A stretch of DNA of 64,000 bases from Mimachlamys varia (lineage: Eukaryota > Mollusca > Bivalvia > Pectinida > Pectinidae). Below the pieces are notes generated by a model. It was given only the letters and a program-made list of their open reading frames with translations. It ran no database searches and was not told the DNA's origin. This document shows positions 57,546-64,000 of this stretch, one piece after another; position 1 is the first letter of the stretch; each line of letters opens with the position of its first letter. Location of the stretch: positions 6,882,001-6,946,000 of the forward strand of contig OX392538.1 in NCBI GenBank assembly GCA_947623455.1, given 5' to 3'. Position numbers and translations under genes: made by a program.

Positions 57546-58719
57546 TTGTATGAGGATGGAACAGTCATGGAGTAGTCATCGGAATAAAGGAAATAGCTGC
57601 GCGTTGCAGTCATGTAAGGGAAAAATCAGAGAATACCATAGCGTCAATAAAACCATAATCCGAACTCAAAAATGATTAAATTAGAAGGAAAATAGAAACA
57701 AAGGAAAGATTTACATGGAGAACCTCGTAAAAGTACAAGAGAATAAGACCAGGTGTTCAGGAAGAGTAAGCGTCTTCTGCTTCATCGACGACACCCGTCA
57801 TGTAAATCTTGGTCACATCCAAGTAAGCATCAAGTCCTCAAAATGATAACCAAGTCACCATTGTCAATCACAACAATTTAACACTAATAAGCAAACTCAG
57901 AAACGTCCAACTTCATATCACACAAAGTTACCAAATATTTCTCGATGAGATCAAGATGGCGACCATAAAACTTACCGATATCAACTTGCATCTTTCGAAA
58001 CCCTGTGCCGCAAGTTTGTTTGTCAGCAGTTGAAATCTATCACGAAAATTTCGATATTCAGAGGAAGCCCTAGAAAAATAAATCAACTGAGACATGTAAA
58101 CACCATAAGATGGAGAAGCCGGGGTGTTACTATCAAGAAAGAGAAAGTTAACGATCGGAAAATCGAAATCGTCACGTTTTTCCCACAGCTATTATGACCA
58201 TTGAGGGGGCATTTTGATCGAAAATTGATCTTAACCCCCCAAATGTGTAAAATTACTCTAAACAGCCTATTTTAGGTCCAAAACTAGCTGTAACAAATTC
58301 TCAGGTCCCTGTGGTTTTTCCTACAGCTTATTAGTAAGTTGCCCGTGTTGGTCATAGTCATAATCAGAGTTGGTCTATAAGCAGCCGTATAATGTAGTCT
58401 TAGGAGGACGAGGCAGTGGTATGGTTCACTCCTTTAATGACGAAAACGGTTGACCGTCCAGTCTAAGGACCTAAAAAGTTGCATTGAGCAGTCCCAGAAC
58501 CTACAATATACATATACATAACGGTCGTTATCATATTACTTTATGATATGAATAAAATTAATGTACCTGTACCCAAATCATCGATACGCATATCAGATAA
58601 TTATCAATGTTCTTTTTCATACCATAACAAGTTTCAGGAATGTTTGTTCATAAAAAAAAGAATACTGTCCAAAATCAACAGAATTAAGTTCTTAAATGTT
58701 TGCGTCACATTTCGGTGAC
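57546..58719. other. Flank with no recognised element
   Basis: No gene, RNA or clear repeat is seen. A few short words of the 33-bp repeat (GGACGA, TATGGTTCA) recur near 58407-58440. Confidence 0.5.
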
Positions 58720-59310
58720 TATATTTTTAAGCTAAAAAGATTTTCACTGATCCTTACGGACGAATAGTATTCAGCATCGTACCAAATGTAAGTGAACTAT
58801 CTTTATTTTGCATTGTATTTACAACTTTTTTAAATGAATTTTCCTGACTTTTTTATGGGCGAATTTTTTATCATGCTTGGTCATTTTGTACAGAAATATC
58901 CATATGTTCTTCTCGTCATATTTATGTTATTTCCCGTTGTGTACTTCTGGAGTAATCCAAATTTATCTGCGCTGTTAACTTCTCTGTGACGCCATTTTTA
59001 TGTATAACGCTGCTAAAATGACGTAAAAATGTTGATCCAAAATTGGATGTAATTAATAAATTATGATTTCCTGGTCATACAAAACGGAAAACATTGAAAC
59101 TTTTAAGTGACGAATCAGAACAAAATTCTCCATAAGTATACAATTTTTTTATTAATAAAGATCCGTAAAAAAAAGCCAGGAAAATTAATTGAAGTGTTGG
59201 AAACATTTGGAATAGATAGTAAAATAAAGAACGTTGGACCACCTTTGGCACGGGACTGTTATAATCGTCCGTAAGGATCAGTGGAAACTATTTTTTAAGT
59301 TAAATATACA
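58720..59310. mobile_element. ~590-bp MITE-like element
   Basis: ACTGATCCTTACGGACGA at 58748 is perfectly inverted as TCGTCCGTAAGGATCAGT at about 59266. The arms extend outward with mismatches (TATTTTTAAGCTAAAAAGAT against the inverse of CTATTTTTTAAGTTAAATAT). No coding capacity. The outer limits are approximate. Confidence 0.55.
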
Positions 59311-59325
59311 TTCATGTATAAAAAA

Positions 59326-59395
59326 AAAAAGAACAAAAAACAAAGACTTTGCCGGAAGGCCTTTCTGCCCTTTCAGGCTTCTTCAGGCGGACTCA
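59326..59395 (+). repeat. Third copy of the AAGGCCTTTCTG repeat
   Basis: AAAGAACAAAAAACAAAGAC, TTTGCCGGAAGGCCTTTCTG, CCCTTTCAGGCTTCTTCAGG, CGGACT matches the two copies at 12828-13016 closely, including the A-rich start. Confidence 0.75.
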
Positions 59396-59581
59396 TTCAT
59401 GTATATATATTCAAAGTTGGGGGCTCTGTTTAAGTTTCTTCTCAAAGCTAGAGGTAGTTTAATAGATAGAATTTTGAAAATGATATCCAAATAAATAGCG
59501 TCCAAAGACACGTGAATCAGGAAAATTTTGTTTTGGTTAAATCATTATTATGACATTTGAATTGTCCATGTGACAATTATT

Positions 59582-59602
59582 CAGCAGCAGCAGCAGCAGC
59601 AG
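59582..59602 (+). repeat. (CAG)7 microsatellite
   Basis: Seven CAG triplets in non-coding sequence. Confidence 0.9.
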
Positions 59603-59713
59603 CCGGTGAAGCTTTTATACAATTTAAAATTTCATAAAAGTAAAATCAAATGAAAACTATATGCATAGTTATATAAATACTGAATCATTGCAAAGCATGA
59701 ATTTAAGACTATT

Positions 59714-59808
59714 GGGCCGTTTTTCCGACAAGTAATCCCGTTTTGAATACTGTTCCGATTTTGGACAAGTAATCCCGTTTTTGAATACTGTTCCGATTTG
59801 GGTACAGT
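59714..59808 (+). repeat. Twofold ~46-bp tandem repeat
   Basis: GACAAGTAATCCCGTTTTGA and ATACTGTTCCGATTT occur twice in a row with one T difference. Confidence 0.85.
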
Positions 59809-59857
59809 GATTTAAAAATATATAAATATTGAACATTATTTTTCAAAAATGAATATG

Positions 59858-60251
59858 TTAAAGGCCCAATATACGTAATTTCAGGGAAATTTTCGTGACT
59901 CTGAAAAATTATGAAAAAAAATCCAGTTGATAACCATGCAAAAATAAGCCTAAGACGAAGTAAACCTGAGCGGTAACTTACAAGAAACTCTTGACAAAAA
60001 AAATCTAAAGAATTGAAAATAATTCAGGTGGGGCCCACTTCAACAACAAACCGAAGGTAGAAGACGGTTCGAAATTAACGCGTGTTTACAAATAGGGTGT
60101 TTCAACTGCTGCTGTACCGGTTGCCGCGAAGGAATTTATCTTGGATATTGCTGATATCAGTTAATCTTAAAAAAATCTATAAATATAAAAAGTTATTAGG
60201 CTTGATTTTCGCTTCAAGTTTTGCCAAAAGTTACGTATATTGGGCCTTTAA
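59858..60251. mobile_element. 394-bp MITE with perfect 21-bp inverted ends bounded by TTAA
   Basis: The first 21 bp (TTAAAGGCCCAATATACGTA, A) are the exact inverse of 60231-60251. Both ends fall on TTAA, the target used by piggyBac-type transposases, so a piggyBac-like non-autonomous element is possible (inference). No protein is encoded. Confidence 0.8.
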
Positions 60252-60540
60252 TACGAGTATGCGTGATTCCATGATAAAGGGAAAATGATTGTTTTTTTGC
60301 CTTTTGGTTTTATATGAATAATGTGATTATAAGTAACTGTCCTTTTTTATGTTCTAACTTATGCAATTGCAATTCGTCTAAATTAATTCCAATATTTACA
60401 TTTTCACTGCACAGAGATTAGATACATTTATTGGGCCTAATTGATGTTAATTAAGGATTAACCTTTGATTTTGTTTAGTTTTTGAAATCATAAATCCAAT
60501 GGAGCACGAGGTAAATTGTGTAAACGTTTCTTAAAAAAGG

Positions 60541-60775
60541 TTCAATACAAGTAACAGCATTCAGTTTACGTCAGCCGTGGTTAACTCCGCCCATGTCCAT
60601 TGTTGATGACATCATATAAATGTGACTCGAACTGGATAATTTGCATAGCTCCGCCACATTTATTTTTATCGACGTCTTAGAAATTTGGAACGTTCTCAAG
60701 TAAAGTTTTGGAAAATAACTCTAGTTTGCAGTACACTGGTTATCGAGTGAATGTCAGTGTAGACTGTAAATATTT
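60541..60775 (+). repeat. Dispersed repeat, copy 2 (related to 12535-12760)
   Basis: It shares the block order GTAACAGCATT, CTCCGCCCATG, ATTGTTGATGACATCA, TTTGCATAGCTCCGCC, CGACGTCTTAGAAATTTG, TTATCGAGTGAATGTCAGTG and TAGACTGTAAATATTT with copy 1. The copies differ by many substitutions and small gaps. Confidence 0.75.
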
Positions 60776-61689
60776 CCCAATAACTTGCAGTGGGACAACA
60801 TGACGTCCCCATGCTAATGATGACCTACATGTTGCGTTGGAGGAGGTTGCACGTAACAAGCCGTCAATTTGTGACTTTTCTTTGTCTGGATTTGCCTTTA
60901 TATGTATATTTCTACTTTAGTTGTATGTTGTTTAACAAAAACTGCAGCACATATGAATTGTCTTTCATGCATAACCAACATATTAATTAGCGCACCATTC
61001 AATAGGCTTATATAAATGAGAGCCAATGTATATGTAACACATCGAGGAATGTCAAAAACATGACAACCAATCATTAAAATGGCTTGCGTTGATAAAAGCA
61101 TATATCAAAATAGTGTGATTTATGATACAAATTTATGAGTATAGAGACGTTGATAAATATTTTTATATTCGTTATCAAGGTCTGATAAGTTTCATCTTAC
61201 GAACCAAGTCGGATAATTTTTTTCTGTAATAATATTGTTTTAATTCTAGTCTGATCATTTTGTGTTATATATGAAAATGAATGCAAATATGATGCATATG
61301 AATATGACTATATATAATTATAGGACTACTGTAAATTGGAGATATAAAGTAAAAGACTGCATATATGCGCATAGTCAACCAACAGTATCAAACAGCTGAG
61401 CGGCCCTCACTGGAACCCTAGTAATCACAATAACCCTTTATCTTTTCGTCTGTTCGTCGACCTATTTAAGCTAAATCATCTTCTTGACATCTTGATTTCT
61501 TTTCTTGTTATTTATCACTTTGGGATTTATATTATCCCAATTGATAGGATATTAAATCCATGCACAATCTGTGTGCCTCGAAGTCGGTCCTTATACTACA
61601 TGTACGTATACACTCTAATAAAACAGTTTCTGTGCCACACTGTATAATTACTTACTTATAGTTACTTATAGTTGGTTTCCAGTCAGGAA
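60776..61689. other. Flank with no recognised element
   Basis: AT-rich sequence. No gene or repeat is recognised. Confidence 0.5.
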
Positions 61690-61995
61690 TTATACTTCCT
61701 CTTCACCGGACTCAATGATTGATTGGATATTGTTTCTGTCACTTCCTATCTTTCTGTTTGTAATAGTTGTAATAGTAGCCCTGTAGTTATAGTATAGTTC
61801 TTTGTTTTTCCATAGTTTGTCTAGTCTATTTTTGAATGTGTTCGTATTTGGGGAACTTGCTATTTCTTCTGGTAGGTTATTCCACACTTTACAAACTCGA
61901 TGGGAGAAGAAATTTCTTCTGAGACTTGTTTTGGCTCTCTGTGGATATATCTTTTTGGAGTTTGTCCTAGAACTAGAAAATAATATCGTTTTGAT
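61690..61995 (-). pseudogene. Non-LTR retrotransposon ORF2 C-terminal remnant
   Basis: On the minus strand the frame reads LRRNFFSHRVCKVWNNLPEE, IASSPNTNTFKNRLDKLWKN and ends EEEV before a stop. The pattern R-N-F-F-x-x-R-V-x-x-x-W-N-x-L-P-x-x-(I/V)...-F-K-x-x-L-D-x-x-W is the familiar C-terminal tail of LINE-type reverse transcriptases. The rest of the reverse transcriptase is missing, so this is a 5'-truncated dead copy, the common fate of such elements. Confidence 0.8.
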
Positions 61996-62109
61996 TTCAT
62001 AATCAGCATTTTAATCACGAAGTGTAGGCCTTAGCCTGTACATTTAAAAAGTATCTTCTCAAAATCATTAATCATTTTTTTTTAAAATCAATCTGGATAT
62101 GGATCTGGA

Positions 62110-62335
62110 TTTATACGACTCTAGAGACCAATATTGGCTTAGCGAGTCGGGAGAGAGAGTGCTGCGCCTGGTACAGGCCTATAGTCGTACTTCAGGAGGG
62201 CTGAGTTGAACCCTTCTGTATTGTCCATATGAACAAGTGAATCGTCCAGAATATTCCAATCGGCCACTGTCCTCACGAAAAATGAGTTTTTCTTTTGGTT
62301 TGTTTTACAGGTTACAATTTTATTGACGCTTCCAC
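62110..62335 (-). pseudogene. Second retrotransposon C-terminal remnant
   Basis: The minus strand reads NQKKNSFFVRTVADWNILDD, SLVHMDNTEGFNSALLKYDY, RPVPGAALSPDS. N-S-F-F-x-R-T-x-x-D-W-N and F-x-S-A-L-x-x-Y are typical of another LINE-type tail, different from the one at 61690. The frame breaks upstream near 62330, and a basic RRRIKPRKFTKLRTRF stretch in another frame at about 62350-62400 suggests a frameshift. Confidence 0.65.
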
Positions 62336-62419
62336 AATATTAGAAGAGACGTAGAATCTAGTCCGTAATTTCGTAAATTTCCTTGGCTTGATTCGTCGCC
62401 TGCGTTGTTTCTCTGGTAT

Positions 62420-63300
62420 CAAGCTTTAAGTATGATGATGGATCTAGTTCTTTGTCCTAGTAAATCATAGGTACAAGAACATTTCCGAGTCATCATCAAT
62501 TATAAACAGAATAATAAGAAGTCACTGTATGATATATGAATTTCTGAAACAATCAATCTCTGAATCCATCAAAATAATATTGTGTTGTGCCACCTGTAGC
62601 ATGTAGCTTATATTACCTCCCTTTTCTTTGTAACTCTTCTAAACAATAATGACGTCACAGTTCCTTTGACCAATCAAAATTGTCCAAACAACACTGTGCC
62701 AATATTTCGCGCGAATTGCTGAAGAAGGGGAAATCTACATGTGGTAAGTTGTAGATGGAAATGGACTCTTGTGTTTTGATTTGATATTTTGTATGATTTA
62801 TTCAGTTAGCACATGTGTACAATACGAATTTTCACCCACAATTTCTTCCGTGTTTTAACGTTTCGATCACACAGGAAGGAAATCTGACACAATTTGGATC
62901 TCTCACATGAGTGGTTTTTGTAGGACTGCTAGATCACAAAGTTTACGCTACTGTAATATCTGCAAAGTAATCATGATTTTACATTCAACGTAAATTAGCC
63001 ATTTTGGTTTAGATTCATCGTTACTCTTGAAATGTTATTCTAGTGTATGTCGCAAGCGTTTTGCTGTCGTTTAACACGGGAATTGGGGCAGCAGTGTCAG
63101 TGTATAGTCATCGTTTTCTTCTAGTATATAGATATTGCCTCCGAATGACATGCAATGTATACATTTAGCATACCACATTTACTCCTACATGAAGAGATAC
63201 AGTCAACGAAACATATCCCTATATTATTATTAGCCTTAATAACGAAATCGGGGTGTTAGACACAATATGTACAAGGTACCTGAAAAGTTATCAACAAGAT
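62420..63300. other. Flank with no recognised element
   Basis: No coding frame, RNA or clear repeat is seen. ATTTCGCGCGAATTGC at 62703 is a short GC palindrome in otherwise AT-rich sequence. Confidence 0.5.
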
Positions 63301-63310
63301 GTGAAACAGG

Positions 63311-63405
63311 TGAGGAAAAATGCAAAGCCAGACCAGGGTTCGAACCAGGGACTTTCCGAACGCTAGACAAACGGTCACTGTGCACAGGTCACTGTTTAAG
63401 CTGTG
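63311..63405 (-). mobile_element. tRNA-like SINE fragment
   Basis: On the minus strand GGTTCGAACCCTGGTCTGGC contains a perfect tRNA B-box (GGTTCGAACC), preceded by GTCTAGCGTTCGGAAAGTCC, resembling the anticodon and T-arm side of a tRNA. No complete cloverleaf with acceptor stem could be drawn, so it is more likely a tRNA-derived SINE piece than a working tRNA gene. Confidence 0.5.
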
Positions 63406-63427
63406 TTTTATAATATAAAACATTTTT

Positions 63428-63792
63428 GATCACATGTAAATTAAATAGCAATGGAAAGAACAGATATTTTTCTACTAACCTACACATTTAATGAAGTCAC
63501 AGGAGGTCGTAAACTAACTGTTGCCACACATTTCTAAAAAAATAACCAGTTTCCTGACATCTGTTTGAAAATGGCCGCGCGTCGCGAGATCCCGCGAGAA
63601 TTTCATTTGACCTTAGGTATATTTGATCACGTGACGTGAGGCGGCGGCCATTTTCAAACAGATGCCAGAAAACTGGTTATTTTTAGAAATAGATGGCGAA
63701 AGTTAGTTAGCGACCTCCTGTAACTTGAGTAAAGGCGTAGGTTAGTTGAAAAATATCTGTTCTTTCCATTGATACTTTATTTGCATGTGATC
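63428..63792. mobile_element. 365-bp fold-back element with ~150-bp arms
   Basis: The left arm GATCACATGTAAATTAAATA, GCAATGGAAAGAACAGATAT ... ATCTGTTTGAAAATGGCC is mirrored by GGCCATTTTCAAACAGAT ... ATATCTGTTCTTTCCATTGA ... ATTTGCATGTGATC, with scattered mismatches. The centre holds CGCGCGTCGCGAGATCCCGC and GATCACGTGACGTG. No coding capacity. It lies between two copies of the tRNA-like repeat. Confidence 0.85.
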
Positions 63793-63947
63793 GAATCCAC
63801 TTTTTAACTAAGGAGGAATTCTGACTCTCGCACCCGTCAGTCGTCAAAATTTTTAGCGGGTCAAAGAGTCAGAACCCTTCGGACTACCCCTTGTTAAGTA
63901 TGCACCCAGTACTAGAAACAAGTTTTGGTCACCGGCACCAAATGTAA

Positions 63948-64000
63948 CAGGAGAGGAAAAATGCACGGCCAGACTGGGATTGGAACGTGGGACCTTCCAA
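63948..64000 (-). mobile_element. Second tRNA-like SINE fragment, cut by window end
   Basis: GAGGAAAAATGCACGGCCAG, ACTGGGATTGGAACGTGGGA, CCTTCC parallels GAGGAAAAATGCAAAGCCAG, ACCAGGGTTCGAACCAGGGA, CTTTCC at 63312. The B-box is mutated (GATTGGAACG). Confidence 0.55.

Noticed and set aside
63311..63405. Functional tRNA gene
   Set aside because: The B-box is perfect but no acceptor stem or complete D-arm could be drawn, and a mutated copy lies nearby, so a SINE fragment is more likely.

Overview
The window is eukaryotic, AT-rich genomic DNA from an invertebrate, most likely a bivalve mollusc. The organism call is inference. It rests on the intron-rich gene and on dispersed repeats of a type I associate with bivalve genomes, such as the element that opens AGCTCACCTGGCCCGAAGGG and closes GGCCTCTTGTTT.

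Positions 1-45668 hold one plus-strand gene for an integrin alpha chain, entered from its 5' side. Eighteen exons (plus one possible 21-nt microexon) join with matching intron phases and GT-AG borders into about 957-964 residues. They run from the end of the first beta-propeller blade, through the FG-GAP blades, thigh and calf domains, to the transmembrane helix, the GFFKR motif, an unusually long cytoplasmic tail and a stop at 45666-45668. The signal peptide, first blade and promoter lie to the left of the window. No inserted I/A domain is present.

About half of the gene body is minisatellite. Seven arrays lie in introns: 28-660 (29 bp), 1083-8855 (67/70 bp), 9040-9800 (36 bp), 13976-19400 (55/57 bp), 21622-25005 (36 bp), 26716-30104 (37 bp) and 33478-34893 (31 bp). 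The striking point is that four introns turn into an array at their first base. In three of these the unit is clearly made of the last 29-59 nt of the upstream exon plus the first 7-8 nt of the intron, so the true 5' splice site is copied about 90-115 times in tandem. In the 36-bp array of the thigh-domain intron the first copies stay in frame, so alternative donor choice could insert 12, 24 or 36 residues.

Between the arrays lie mobile-element remains. They include a 1.15-kb tandem-repeat element flanked by perfect 31-bp direct repeats, a nested pair of elements at 37752-42206, several MITE-like elements with inverted repeats, and long fold-back palindromes.

Positions 45669-64000 hold the 3' UTR and flanking DNA: more tandem repeats (37 bp, 82 bp, about 33 bp), a second copy of the 145-bp-repeat element, MITEs, two minus-strand remnants of non-LTR retrotransposon C-termini, and a large fold-back element beside tRNA-like SINE pieces. 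I see no second host gene there.
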